From Terriglobia bacterium (GTDB lineage Bacteria > Acidobacteriota > Terriglobia > Terriglobales > Acidobacteriaceae): a DNA stretch of 64,000 bases. The stretch spans positions 31,537-95,536 of the forward strand of contig JAIQFD010000008.1 in the NCBI GenBank assembly GCA_020073495.1. The letters are read 5' to 3'. Positions 9,055-18,189 of this stretch are shown here, piece after piece. A model generated the notes under the pieces. That model searched no databases and was not told the origin of the DNA. It was given only the letters and a program-made list of their open reading frames with translations. The position numbers were made by a program, and so were the translations under genes. Within the stretch, counting starts at the first letter, position 1. Each line of letters begins with the position of its first letter.

Positions 9055-10244
9055 GCAGCAGCCCCCTGCGCGTAGCCCTCGCTGTCCGTCGCCGCGGAAA
9101 CGCGTTCGGCGAGCATCCCGCCGCGGGACAGAACCCGGGAAAGAAACTCAGGATACACGGTCAGGCGGTGACGCAGCGTGAAGCCGGCGGCTGCGGTCCG
9201 GGCCTGTAGGTCTTTCAGGTGCGGCCAGGGCGCCTCGGGATTGATGTAGTCCGGGGTCAGCGGGGAGATGCCACCCCAATCGTTGATGCCGGCGCGCAGC
9301 AGATCGGAGTAATCCGGCGAGGAGAGGTTCGGTGGTGCCTGCAGATTCATGTCGCGCAGCACCAGGCGCGCCACGGCAATGGTGCGCAGCATCTCGCCGC
9401 GGCCGGGTTCCGGCGACGCGGCCATCGGAATGTCCGGCTTGCTGCGAAAGTTCTGCACGATGACTTCCTGGATGTGACCGTGACGCTCGTGCAATCGGCG
9501 GATCGCGAACAACGTTTCCACTCGATCGTCGAGCGTCTCGCCGATGCCGATAAGCAGTCCGGTAGTGAAGGGAACGCCACGCTTGCCGGCCTCCTCCGCG
9601 ACCTGGAAGCGTTTGGCAGGGATCTTGTCGGGCGCATTGTCATGTGCCGCTTCGGGACGAAGCAACGCGTCGGTGGTCGTCTCCACCATCAGCCCGAGGC
9701 TGGGGCAATACCGCGCGAGACGCTCGATCCATTCGCCGCTCATCAGCCCGGGGTTTGCGTGGGGCAGAAGTCCGGTCTCGCGCAGGACCAGTTCGCACAT
9801 CGCTTCCAGGTAGTGCAGGGTGGACTTGTAGCCGAGCCGCTTCAGGGAGCCTCGCATCTCGGGAAAGAGCAGCTCCGGCTTGTCGCCAAGGCTGAACAGC
9901 GCTTCGCGGCAGCCCAGCTTCTCGCCCGCGCGCGCTACCTCCAGCACTTCGTCTGGGATCATCGTATGTGCTCCCGGCTGACCAGGATCCTTGCGAAAAG
10001 TGCAGTAGCGGCAGTAGTCGCGGCAGAGGTTGGTCAGCGGGAGGAAGACCTTCCGCGAATAAGTGATGATCCCCGGCCGGAACTGTTCTTTCAGAGCGGT
10101 GGCTGCCTTGAGCAGGAGGGGAAGCTCCTCGTCGCTGCAAGCTATGAGGCGGCAGGCCATTTCTGTGCTCACGGGCACGCCATGGCGCACCTCATCCAGG
10201 TACGACCCAAGCTGCGCCGGCGTCCGCTCTGGTGCTGATTTCAT
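9051..10244 (-). CDS. cofG: Fo synthase subunit CofG, radical SAM
   Basis: Second radical SAM enzyme of Fo synthesis (7,8-didemethyl-8-hydroxy-5-deazariboflavin synthase). The cluster motif is LTNLCRDYCRYCTFRK near residue 72, followed by SLGDKPE, PHANPGLM and VQNFRSKPD, characteristic of CofG. Some 397 residues, with an N-terminal extension of about 50 residues before the barrel. It is the first gene of the minus-strand F420 operon; its ATG at 10244 faces the divergent molybdenum-hydroxylase operon across 130 bases. Confidence 0.94.
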   Translation of the reverse strand: MKSAPERTPAQLGSYLDEVRHGVPVSTEMACRLIACSDEELPLLLKAATALKEQFRPGIITYSRKVFLPLTNLCRDYCRYCTFRKDPGQPGAHTMIPDEVLEVARAGEKLGCREALFSLGDKPELLFPEMRGSLKRLGYKSTLHYLEAMCELVLRETGLLPHANPGLMSGEWIERLARYCPSLGLMVETTTDALLRPEAAHDNAPDKIPAKRFQVAEEAGKRGVPFTTGLLIGIGETLDDRVETLFAIRRLHERHGHIQEVIVQNFRSKPDIPMAASPEPGRGEMLRTIAVARLVLRDMNLQAPPNLSSPDYSDLLRAGINDWGGISPLTPDYINPEAPWPHLKDLQARTAAAGFTLRHRLTVYPEFLSRVLSRGGMLAERVSAATDSEGYAQGAAA

Positions 10245-10374
10245 CTGTCCTGTTTTCGTTGTTGGGGACGTTCATTCTACACGGCGTGTTAATTATTGGT
10301 CGGAGTGCTGATGACCTCCCTCTGAATTAGAATGTTCGCCCACTGGGAGAGGATGGCGGTACCAAAAGGGGACC
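10245..10374. promoter_or_regulatory. Divergent intergenic region between F420 and hydroxylase operons
   Basis: This 130-base gap must hold the promoters of both the cofG operon (-) and the hydroxylase operon (+). It is AT-richer than the surrounding genes around 10288-10300 and 10323-10334. A Shine-Dalgarno-like AAGGGGA precedes the ATG at 10375. I could not fix -35/-10 pairs with confidence and see no clear operator palindrome. The shared divergent space would allow joint control of F420 supply and the putative catabolic genes (inference). Confidence 0.4.
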
Positions 10375-11268
10375 ATGTATCCACGCACATTCCAGTACCA
10401 CCGTGCGGCTTCGCTGACGGAAGCGGCCGGCTTGCTGGCCGGCCTGGGGGAAGACGCCAAGCTGCTGGCCGGCGGGCAAAGCCTCATCCCGCTGATGAAG
10501 CTCCGGTTCGCCAATCCCGCGCACCTGATCGATCTGAACTTCATTCCTGGCACATCTTTCATCAAGCAGCAGAACGGCGCCCTCCACTTCGGGGCCATGA
10601 CGCGCCACGCGGAGATCGAGGATTCTCCGGTCGCGGCCGTGGTTCCCATCATTCAGGACTGCGCCGCCGGCATCGCTGACGTGCAGGTACGGAACCGCGG
10701 GACCATCGGCGGCTCGATCGCTGAAGCCGATCCCAGCGGTGACTGGGCGGCATGCCTGCTGACCCTGCCGACCGAGGTGCGCTGCGTCAGTCCTCGCGGC
10801 GAGCGCACTGTGCCCCTGGCGGAGTTCATCACCGACGCCTACACCACGGTGCTGGCGAAGGATGAGGTGGTGAGCGAGATCGTGGTGAAGGTCCCCACGA
10901 AGAACAGCGGCGGGTGCTACCTGGCGTTCAAGCGAGCAGCACCCGTGTACCCCAGCGCCGCAGTCGGTGTGCAGCTCGCGCTGGAAGACGGCGTCTGTAA
11001 AGACGCGGCCATCATGCTCAGCGCCGTCGGGCTGACCGCCATCCGCGCACGCGAGGCGGAGAACGCGCTGCGCGGCCAGTCGGTCAATGCGAAGAGCATC
11101 GAAGCCGCTGCCGAAGCCGCGCGCGCCGCCGCCGATCCTCAGCCGGACATGCGCGGGACGGCCGAATACAAGCGCCAGCTCGTGGCTGCACTGACCCGGC
11201 GCGCCATCCAGATCGCCGAGCGCCGCAGCCGTGGCGAGCGCGTCGAAGGAGGCCACATCTATGCCTGA
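10375..11268 (+). CDS. Molybdenum hydroxylase FAD-binding (medium) subunit
   Basis: CoxM/CutM-type subunit carrying FAD between the 2Fe-2S subunit and the electron acceptor. The PCMH FAD motifs are clear: [15 protein letters not shown] in the N-terminal half and [20 protein letters not shown] in the middle; the C-terminal CO_deh_flav_C region ends near [11 protein letters not shown]. The 297 residues are standard length. The start ATG follows an AAAAGGGGA Shine-Dalgarno. The stop overlaps the next gene by eight bases. Substrate class (CO, purine, aldehyde, N-heterocycle) is set by the large subunit, not this one. Confidence 0.93.
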   Translation: MYPRTFQYHRAASLTEAAGLLAGLGEDAKLLAGGQSLIPLMKLRFANPAHLIDLNFIPGTSFIKQQNGALHFGAMTRHAEIEDSPVAAVVPIIQDCAAGIADVQVRNRGTIGGSIAEADPSGDWAACLLTLPTEVRCVSPRGERTVPLAEFITDAYTTVLAKDEVVSEIVVKVPTKNSGGCYLAFKRAAPVYPSAAVGVQLALEDGVCKDAAIMLSAVGLTAIRAREAENALRGQSVNAKSIEAAAEAARAAADPQPDMRGTAEYKRQLVAALTRRAIQIAERRSRGERVEGGHIYA

Positions 11269-11758
11269 CGCGCAGCGCATCGCCATCAAGCTGAAGGTCA
11301 ACGGCAAGGAATACTCGGCGAAGGTCGAGCCGCGGCTGCTGCTGGTCGAGTTGTTACGCGACGAGCTCGACCTGACGGGCACGCACGTGGGCTGCGATAC
11401 CACCTACTGCGGGGCGTGCACGGTCTTATTCAACGGCGCGACCGTCAAATCCTGCACGATGTTCGCGGTGCAGGCCGACGGGGCGGAGATCGTGACCGTC
11501 GAAGGTCTGGCCAAGAACGGCGAACTGCATCCGCTGCAGCAGACCTTCGTGGACGACCACGGCCTGCAGTGCGGATACTGCACGCCCGGCATGCTCGTTT
11601 CCGGCGCGTACCTGCTTTCCAGGAACCAGCAGCCGACGGAGAAGGAGATCCGCAAGGGCATCGCCGGCAACACCTGCCGTTGCACCGGATACCAGAACAT
11701 CTTCAAGGCGATCAGCGACGCTGCCGAGCGCATGAGGTCGAGCACGCATGGCGATTAA
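11261..11758 (+). CDS. Molybdenum hydroxylase 2Fe-2S (small) subunit
   Basis: CoxS/CutS-type electron-transfer subunit with two [2Fe-2S] centres. The plant-ferredoxin-like motif is [18 protein letters not shown] plus the fourth Cys in VKSC; the C-terminal four-helix cluster uses [10 protein letters not shown] and [11 protein letters not shown]. The 165 residues are typical. The start at 11261 is the ATG inside the end of the FAD-subunit gene. Overlap with the next gene is 11 bases, consistent with translational coupling of the whole complex. Confidence 0.95.
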   Translation: MPDAQRIAIKLKVNGKEYSAKVEPRLLLVELLRDELDLTGTHVGCDTTYCGACTVLFNGATVKSCTMFAVQADGAEIVTVEGLAKNGELHPLQQTFVDDHGLQCGYCTPGMLVSGAYLLSRNQQPTEKEIRKGIAGNTCRCTGYQNIFKAISDAAERMRSSTHGD

Positions 11759-12188
11759 GTTTGGCGGGGAGTTCACGGTCAAGAAAACGCCCGACGAGGT
11801 CTACGACTTCCTCACCGATCCAAACCGGTTTGGGCCGCTGATGCCCGAGTTCCAGGGCCTGAGCGTGCAGGACCCGCAGCACTTCACGATCAAGGTGAAC
11901 GTCGGAGTGTCGTACATCCGTGGCACCGCCGACGTGAAGATGCACCTGGCCGAGGCGGAGCGCCCGCGCCGCGCGAAATACGAGGGCAAGGGCGATGTCG
12001 CGGGCGGCGGCGCCACTCTGGTCGCGGGCTTCGACCTGGCGGGGGCGCCGGAAGGCACAAAAGTGGCGTGGGCTGGCGAGGCGCAGATCTTTGGCCGCTT
12101 GACCTCGCTAGCCGGCGGACTGCTGGAGCCGCTGGCGAAGAAGAACGTCCAAAAGTTGATCGACGGCCTGCAATCGGCGCTGAGCTAG
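11748..12188 (+). CDS. CoxG-like SRPBCC protein
   Basis: A 146-residue START/SRPBCC-fold protein of the CO-dehydrogenase subunit G family. Visible: [20 protein letters not shown] at the N-terminus, [16 protein letters not shown] in the central sheet and the long C-terminal helix [17 protein letters not shown]. In CO dehydrogenase systems CoxG anchors or matures the enzyme at the membrane. Here it sits between the small and large subunit genes. It has no long C-terminal membrane tail, so a soluble accessory or substrate-handling role is equally possible. Confidence 0.85.
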   Translation: MAIKFGGEFTVKKTPDEVYDFLTDPNRFGPLMPEFQGLSVQDPQHFTIKVNVGVSYIRGTADVKMHLAEAERPRRAKYEGKGDVAGGGATLVAGFDLAGAPEGTKVAWAGEAQIFGRLTSLAGGLLEPLAKKNVQKLIDGLQSALS

Positions 12189-12195
12189 GGAGCAC

Positions 12196-14661
12196 ATGCC
12201 AGACGAGAAAAAGAACGGGAACTGGGTGGGCAAGCCCATCAAGCGCAAGGAAGAGGCGCGGCTGGTGCGCGGCCGGGGGAAGTTCATCGACGACCTGAAG
12301 CCGGAGCGCTGTCTCTCCATGCGGCTGGTGCGCTCGCCCTACGCCCACGCCACCATCGATCGCGTGGATGTCTCGGCGGCCACAACGCTGCCTGGGGTCG
12401 TGTGCACGCTTACCGGTGAGCAGCTCGCGGGGCTGTGCGCACCTTTCATGGAGATTGGTCCCGGTGTCTGCGGCAAGATCAAGGACCTTCCCATGGCGCA
12501 CGAAAAGGTCCGCTACCAGGGCGAGCCGGTCGCGGCCATCGTCGCGGAGTCGCGCTACATCGCCGAAGACGCGGCCGAACTGGTGCAGGTGGAGTACACG
12601 CCGCTCGAGCCGGTCATCGACGCTGAGTTCGCCGCGACCGATAAAAGCATCGTCCACGAAGGCGCAGGCTCGAACGTCATCTGGAATGGCACGTGGGAGT
12701 TCGGCGACGTCGAGAAAGCCTTCCGCGAGGCGGCGCACGTGGTCGAGATCGACCGAATGCACTTCCATCGCTTCTCCTCCACGCCGCTGGAGAACAACGT
12801 CATCATCGCCAAGTGGGACCTGAAGGAAGACCGCATCTACTTCCAGTGCAACAACTCCTTTCCCACGATCGGTATTCAGCTTCTGGCGCCCTCGCTGGGC
12901 GTGCACATCGACCAGATCCGGGTAGAAACCTTCGACATCGGCGGCAGCTTCGGCATCAAGATCAACAATTACCCGCAGATGGCCGTGGCGGCGCTGGCCT
13001 CGCGCAAGGCCGGCGGACGCTGGATCAAGTGGACCGAGACACGCTCCGAGCACATGAATTCGAGCGCGCACGGCAACGAGCGCACTTTCCGCGACACCAA
13101 GATCGCCCTCGATAAGGACGGCGTGATCACCGCCGTGGTTTCGAACCATCTCGACGATTGCGGCGCTTTCCCGCGCTACGAGCCGCTGGGAGCGGTGATC
13201 TGGTCGCAGGTGTTTCCCGCGACCTACCGCTTCAAGAGCGCGCGCATCGAGTTCACCCAGGTGGTCACGAACAAGACGCCGGTGGGACCGAACCGCGGCT
13301 ACTCGCGCATGCAGCACCTGTGGTTCCTGGAGCGCTGCGTGGATCTCTGCGCGCATGAGCTCGGCATCCCCGCCGACGAGATGCGCCTGCGCAATTACAT
13401 CCAGCCCAACGAAATGCCCTACACCACGCCCAATGGCTGTGTGTACGACTCGGGGAATTATCCGGGGATGCTGGCGCTGGCGAAGAAGCTGATCGACTAC
13501 GACGGCTGGCGCAAGAAGCAGGCCGAGGCGCGCAGGGAAGGCCGGATGATCGGCATCGGGATCGGCACCACGCTCGATTCCGGCACCAATAATTTCGGAC
13601 AGGCGCGCATCGTCAATCCCGACGCGCCCTTCAGCGGCAACTCGCAGGCGGCGAACGTCAAGCTCGACATGTTTGGCGAGGTGGTGGTCGCGGTCGGCTC
13701 CGTGCCGCAAGGCCAGGGCCATGAGACGGTCGCGTCGCAAGTCGTCGCCGACGTGCTCAACGTTCATCCCAACCAGGTCACCGTCCGGGCGGGCTTCGAC
13801 ACCGACCGCAATGTTCACACCGGCTTTACCGGCACCTACGCCAGCCAGTTCGCTGTTTCCGGACTTTCGGCGGTGCACGGCGCAGCACAGAAGGTCAAGA
13901 AGGAGATACTCAGGTTGGCCGCGTTCGCGCTGCAGGCGAAAGAAGAAGATCTGGAACTCGGTCACAACGAGCAGGGCGGCCTCGTGCGCGTGCGCGGCAC
14001 CGAGAAGATGATCCCGTACATCGGGCTGGCGAACATCGTGAACACGAATTCGGCGGTCCTGCCCGAGGAGCTGTACGAACTCACGCTCAACTGCCGCTAC
14101 ACCTGGCGCGCGCCCTTCAAGCTGCCCGACATCGCGAAAAAGTACGGCAACCTGACGCTCACCTATTCGGCGCAACTGCACATCGCTGTCGTCGAGGTGG
14201 ATCGCGACACGTACGTGCAGAAGATCCTCGACTACGTCGCCATCGACGACTGCGGCAAGATGATCAATCCGCTGATCGTCGAGGGGCAGGTGCACGGAGC
14301 GACGGCGCATGGCATCGGCGCCGCGCTGATGGAGTCCTGCGTGTACGACGAGTCCGGCAACCTGCTGACCGGGACGTTCAGCGACTACACCCCCATCACC
14401 GCGATGAACATGCCGGCGATCAAGTTCGGCTCCATCGAAACGCCGTCACCGCACACCTACAGTGGCGCCAAAGGCATGGGCGAGGGCGGCGCGGCGCCGA
14501 TCCACGCCCTATCGGCCGCGCTCCAGGACGCGCTGTTCGAGCACGGCGTGATCGTCGACGACTCGCACAACACCGGCACCAGCATCTATCACGCGCTTCA
14601 GCGCGCGCGGGCAGGGCAAAAGTCGCAAAACGTCAAGATCGCGAGACGAGCGACCGCATAA
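12196..14661 (+). CDS. Molybdopterin-binding large subunit of xanthine dehydrogenase/CODH-family hydroxylase
   Basis: Catalytic subunit (821 residues) of a three-subunit Mo hydroxylase. The N-terminal aldehyde-oxidase a/b hammerhead is at about residues 15-130 (RGRGKFIDDL, VRYQGEPVAAI) and the Mo-cofactor domain fills the rest. The essential Glu is in GAKGMGEGGAAP near the C-terminus, and GTIGGSFG-equivalent EVFDIGGSFG is read as FDIGGSFGIKI. The active-site loop expected to read AYXCSFR in form I CO dehydrogenase, or AYRGAGR in form II, reads VGPNRGYSR here, so CO oxidation is not supported. The substrate is probably an aldehyde or heterocycle (inference). Confidence 0.9.
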   Translation: MPDEKKNGNWVGKPIKRKEEARLVRGRGKFIDDLKPERCLSMRLVRSPYAHATIDRVDVSAATTLPGVVCTLTGEQLAGLCAPFMEIGPGVCGKIKDLPMAHEKVRYQGEPVAAIVAESRYIAEDAAELVQVEYTPLEPVIDAEFAATDKSIVHEGAGSNVIWNGTWEFGDVEKAFREAAHVVEIDRMHFHRFSSTPLENNVIIAKWDLKEDRIYFQCNNSFPTIGIQLLAPSLGVHIDQIRVETFDIGGSFGIKINNYPQMAVAALASRKAGGRWIKWTETRSEHMNSSAHGNERTFRDTKIALDKDGVITAVVSNHLDDCGAFPRYEPLGAVIWSQVFPATYRFKSARIEFTQVVTNKTPVGPNRGYSRMQHLWFLERCVDLCAHELGIPADEMRLRNYIQPNEMPYTTPNGCVYDSGNYPGMLALAKKLIDYDGWRKKQAEARREGRMIGIGIGTTLDSGTNNFGQARIVNPDAPFSGNSQAANVKLDMFGEVVVAVGSVPQGQGHETVASQVVADVLNVHPNQVTVRAGFDTDRNVHTGFTGTYASQFAVSGLSAVHGAAQKVKKEILRLAAFALQAKEEDLELGHNEQGGLVRVRGTEKMIPYIGLANIVNTNSAVLPEELYELTLNCRYTWRAPFKLPDIAKKYGNLTLTYSAQLHIAVVEVDRDTYVQKILDYVAIDDCGKMINPLIVEGQVHGATAHGIGAALMESCVYDESGNLLTGTFSDYTPITAMNMPAIKFGSIETPSPHTYSGAKGMGEGGAAPIHALSAALQDALFEHGVIVDDSHNTGTSIYHALQRARAGQKSQNVKIARRATA

Positions 14662-15642
14662 ATGAAGAGGATATGCATCATCGGGGCGGGCGCCATCGGC
14701 AGCTTGTACGCCGCGCACCTGGCGCGTGTGGCCGAGGTGTGGTGCCTGGTCCGCCGCGAGGATCATGCCCGTGCGCTCAATGAGCGCGGATTGCGCGTCT
14801 CCGGCACACACGAATTTTCCGCGAAAGTGAAGGCGGAGACACGTCCGGAGCGCCTACCCCAGTTCGACCTGGGCATCGTGGCGACCAAAGCGACACAGAC
14901 GGACGAGGCGTTTCATCCGGTCGGTCACTTGTTCGACAAAGGCGCGGTGATCTCAGCACAGAACGGGCTGGGCAGCGAAGAGATCATCGCCGCCCACACC
15001 AGTGGCAAAGTGATCCGCGGCACCACGTTCATGAGCGGAACCCGCCACAGCGACACGCACGTGCAGTACGAGCTCGATACCGCCACCTGGCTCGGACCAT
15101 TCGAGCCGACCGGGACGCCGTTCTCCATGGTGAAGGAGGCGGCGGAGCTGATCATCGCCGGTGGTCTGAAGGCCGAGGCCCTCGAAGACTGCAAGCCGGC
15201 GCAGTGGTCGAAGCTGATCTTCAACGCCTCCGTCAATGCGGTCTCCGCGCTCACCGATCTGCCGCACTGCCGCGAGTTCGGCGACGAGAAGGACCTTGCG
15301 TCACTCGGCCATCTGATGCGCGCCTTGATCGAGGAAGGGAAGCGGATCGCCGCGGCTGCCGGCGTGCAGCTTCACGACGACCCCTGGGAGATGAACAAGA
15401 TCGGCTGCCAGACCGACCATCCGACCTCGATGCTCTACGATGTCCGCCATCGGCAGCCGACCGAGGTGGATTTTCTGTGCGGCGCGATTGCTCGTGAAGC
15501 CGAGCGTCTCAACGTGCCCGCGCCGCTGAATACGGCCCTCTACCGGCTGATCAAGGGCCGGGAACTCTCGTGGGATTGGGAGGGGGACACGCGCAAGACG
15601 ACGGCCAAACACGCACTCGAATCGTACAGGATAGCCAAGTGA
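14662..15642 (+). CDS. Ketopantoate-reductase-like (ApbA/PanE) dehydrogenase, copy 1
   Basis: NADPH-dependent 2-oxoacid reductase of the PanE family, 326 residues. The Rossmann motif IIGAGAIGSLYAAHLA is at residue 5, SAQNGLGSEE carries the conserved Asn, and WSKLIFNASVNAVSALT carries the catalytic Lys. The C-terminal helical domain follows (TSMLYDVRHRQPTEVDF). ATG directly follows the TAA of the large subunit and the stop overlaps the next start (TGATG). A second paralogue lies five kilobases downstream in the same cluster. Placement among catabolic genes argues for a reductase of a pathway 2-keto acid rather than pantothenate synthesis (inference). Confidence 0.85.
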   Translation: MKRICIIGAGAIGSLYAAHLARVAEVWCLVRREDHARALNERGLRVSGTHEFSAKVKAETRPERLPQFDLGIVATKATQTDEAFHPVGHLFDKGAVISAQNGLGSEEIIAAHTSGKVIRGTTFMSGTRHSDTHVQYELDTATWLGPFEPTGTPFSMVKEAAELIIAGGLKAEALEDCKPAQWSKLIFNASVNAVSALTDLPHCREFGDEKDLASLGHLMRALIEEGKRIAAAAGVQLHDDPWEMNKIGCQTDHPTSMLYDVRHRQPTEVDFLCGAIAREAERLNVPAPLNTALYRLIKGRELSWDWEGDTRKTTAKHALESYRIAK

Positions 15643-16892
15643 TGCCGACCACCGCCGGATGGCCCATCGACCGCATCAAGCTCCAGCGCGTCCACTCGTT
15701 GATGAAGCAGCAGGACCTGTCGGCGCTGGTCTGCCGCGCGCCCGACAACATCCTCTACCTGACGAACTATTGGTGCATGAAGGGATATGACGCTGTCGTA
15801 TTTCCCGCCGAGGGCGATCCCGTGCTGTGTGTCATCGAGCCTCAGCTCGCCGACGCCGAGCGCACCGCCTGGACCAAGAACATCCAGCTCTTCAAGGGGT
15901 ACGACGAGAAGGACCCGCGTCCACCCAACTTCCGCTGCGTGGACCTGTGCGTCGAAGTGCTGCGCAAGAACGGGTGGATCGACAAGGTCGGGATCGAGTT
16001 GACGCAGGGGACACAAGCCGCCGACCGGATGGTCGGCGAGCCGACCGTCTTCTCGCAGACTTATTTCGACACCTTCCGCGCCAAGATGGGGCAGATCGCC
16101 GACGCCACGCCCCTGCTGATCGAAGCCCGCGCCATCAAGACCGACCAGGAGATCGAGCGCATGCGCCTGGCCAACGAGCTGGCCGCCGAGGCGATGGATT
16201 ACACCCGCGAGCGCATGAAGCCGGGCATGAAGGATAGCGAGGTCGCCGCTCTGTTCGAGGGCTACGTCCACGGCGTCGGCGTCGGTTACAAGGGCAAGGT
16301 GGAGATGGCGCGCGCGTTCACGCTGGTGTGGTCGGGGCCGGGGATTGCGACCTTTACCGCGACGCGCGACCGCCCGGTGGTCGAGCACGAACCCACGCTG
16401 TTCGAGATCTGGGTGTGCGTGGACGGCTACTGGAACGATCTGACCAAGAATGTCTGCATTGGCGAGCTGACGAAGGAGTACAACCAGCTCCTCGATCTGC
16501 TGCTGAAGGTCTTTCACGAGGCCATCGCCTACGCCAAGGACGGCGCGGATTTCCCCGAGCTCGACCGCATGATTCGCTCGCGCATCGCCGAAGGTGGATA
16601 CCCCGGCCAGCCGTCGCATCCGGTCTGCCATGGGGTCGGGGCGCGAGCGCACGAACCGCCGTACGCGCACCAGGCGGGAAAGGGGACCATCCGCAAGGGC
16701 ATGGTGCTCGCCATTGAGCCGGGCATCTACTGGCCGGGCGGCGGCGGGCTGCGCCTGGAGGACAATTTCCTGATCCAAAAAGAGGGCAACGAGAAGCTTT
16801 GCCGCTATCCCGACGATTTCCGGGTGTACAGCGCGGCGCGGCCCCCTCGGGCGCGCAGCGCGCAGAAGCCGCGCAGGAAACCGAGCAAGTGA
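15642..16892 (+). CDS. M24-family (prolidase/creatinase-like) hydrolase, copy 1
   Basis: Pita-bread-fold hydrolase of the aminopeptidase P/prolidase/creatinase family, 416 residues. The N-terminal creatinase domain spans about 1-170 (SALVCRAPDNILYLTNYW), the catalytic domain follows. Of the five expected metal ligands, the second Asp (WNDLTKN), the His (CHGVGARAHEPP) and both Glu (AIEPGIY and RLEDNFL) are recognisable, while the first Asp position reads Glu (LFEIWVCVDGY). A metal-dependent amide hydrolase is likely. The C-terminus is an Arg/Lys/Pro-rich tail. Start overlaps the upstream stop by one base. Confidence 0.85.
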   Translation: MPTTAGWPIDRIKLQRVHSLMKQQDLSALVCRAPDNILYLTNYWCMKGYDAVVFPAEGDPVLCVIEPQLADAERTAWTKNIQLFKGYDEKDPRPPNFRCVDLCVEVLRKNGWIDKVGIELTQGTQAADRMVGEPTVFSQTYFDTFRAKMGQIADATPLLIEARAIKTDQEIERMRLANELAAEAMDYTRERMKPGMKDSEVAALFEGYVHGVGVGYKGKVEMARAFTLVWSGPGIATFTATRDRPVVEHEPTLFEIWVCVDGYWNDLTKNVCIGELTKEYNQLLDLLLKVFHEAIAYAKDGADFPELDRMIRSRIAEGGYPGQPSHPVCHGVGARAHEPPYAHQAGKGTIRKGMVLAIEPGIYWPGGGGLRLEDNFLIQKEGNEKLCRYPDDFRVYSAARPPRARSAQKPRRKPSK

Positions 16893-18172
16893 AAAACTCA
16901 ATGAAGAAGGCCGCACAACAAAGATCACTCTCTCCTGCGCTGGTGGCGCGCATCCTCGCCCAGATCGACGAGAGCGAGATCGTGCAAATGTCGTCCGATG
17001 TTGTGGACATTCCCAGCCCAACCGGCGAAGAGCTAGCGATGGCGGAGTATATGCGCCGCACCTTTAACGATCTCGGCCTGAACGTCACCTGGCAGGAAGT
17101 GGAGGAGGGCCGTGCCAACGTCGTCGCTCGCTGGGAAGGCCACGGTCGCGGCAAGAACCTGATGTTCAACGGCCACATGGACACGTCGAACACCGGCAAG
17201 GAGCCCTTCCTGACGGGCATCGGATACAAGCCGCACGCCATCGTGCGCGACGGATTCATCTACGGCCTCGGCATCTACAACATGAAGGGCGCGCTCGTCT
17301 GCTACACCCACGCGGTGAAGGCGCTGATGAAGGCGGGCGTGAAGCTCGCAGGCGATGTCATCATCGGCTGTGTCGCCGGCGAGATCGAGAAGACGCAATG
17401 GGGCGAATACACCGGCCGGCAATATCGCGGCTACGGCGCCGGCACGCATTATCTCGTTAACCACGGCATCCTGCCGGACATGTGCATCCTGGGCGAGCCG
17501 ACGGACATGAAGCTGGTGCTGGAGCACAGCGGCTCCATGTGGGCGCGCATTTCGACCAAGGGCATCTACGTCCACACCGCCTTCGCCGAGGGACGTGAGC
17601 AGCAGAACGCGCTGAACCGCATGTACGATGTCCTGGGCGACGTCAAGAAGTTCGCGCAGGAGTGGGCGAAGAAGACCGCATTCGGCGGCCACAAGGGCAT
17701 CATCAACCTGGGCTGCCTGCGCGCTGGCGATCCCTGGCGCGCCAGCCGCACCCCTTCGTCCGCCGACCTGTTTCTTGACGTTCGTGTTCCGCCGCACATG
17801 GCGATGACGGAGGCGCGCCACCAGGTGCGGGACCTTGTCCGCGGGTTGCAGAAGAAGTTTTCCGACTATGGCATCGAGTTCGAGACCTACGTCTCAGTTC
17901 CCGGCGCGACCATCAGCGAAGACCACGAGATGGTGAAAGCCATCGAGGCCAGCCACAAGCGCGTGCTGGGCAAGCTGCCCGGGCGCGACACCGTGCTGTG
18001 GTGCTCGGACGCGTCCGTCATGTCGCGCTTCGGCATCCCGACGGTGAACTACGGCCCATCGAGCGGCCCGCGCGACCACCAGGGGGAGAAGGTCGCGATC
18101 AAAACGCTGGTGGACATCACCAAGGTCTACGCGCTCACCGCGGCCGAGATCTGCGGAGTGCATTCATCCTGA
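16889..18172 (+). CDS. M20-family amidohydrolase (ArgE/DapE-like)
   Basis: Dinuclear-metal hydrolase family of ArgE/DapE/carboxypeptidase G2, about 427 residues. A GTG at 16889 with AGGA ten bases upstream and overlap with the preceding stop is preferred; ATG at 16901 is the alternative. Seen: FNGHMDTSNTG (His-x-Asp ligand), AGEIEK (acidic pair), LGEPTDMKLV and GPRDHQGEKV (C-terminal His). The bridging-Asp motif normally reading DMKGG appears as GLGIYNMKGALV, an Asp to Asn change at residue 131, so the bimetal site may be altered. A lid/dimerisation domain lies in the middle. Probably cleaves an N-acyl or amide intermediate (inference). Confidence 0.82.
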   Translation: MKNSMKKAAQQRSLSPALVARILAQIDESEIVQMSSDVVDIPSPTGEELAMAEYMRRTFNDLGLNVTWQEVEEGRANVVARWEGHGRGKNLMFNGHMDTSNTGKEPFLTGIGYKPHAIVRDGFIYGLGIYNMKGALVCYTHAVKALMKAGVKLAGDVIIGCVAGEIEKTQWGEYTGRQYRGYGAGTHYLVNHGILPDMCILGEPTDMKLVLEHSGSMWARISTKGIYVHTAFAEGREQQNALNRMYDVLGDVKKFAQEWAKKTAFGGHKGIINLGCLRAGDPWRASRTPSSADLFLDVRVPPHMAMTEARHQVRDLVRGLQKKFSDYGIEFETYVSVPGATISEDHEMVKAIEASHKRVLGKLPGRDTVLWCSDASVMSRFGIPTVNYGPSSGPRDHQGEKVAIKTLVDITKVYALTAAEICGVHSS

Positions 18173-18189
18173 GGCCCTGAACGAACCGA

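Noticed and set aside
11890..14310. Long minus-strand open frame opposite the Mo-hydroxylase large subunit
   Set aside because: It is antisense to a well-supported gene, is rich in His/Arg/Asp typical of reverse reading of GC-rich coding DNA and has no recognisable domain.
12196..14661. Form I carbon monoxide dehydrogenase
   Set aside because: Active-site loop lacks AYXCSFR; CoxG and subunit order alone are not evidence of CO oxidation.
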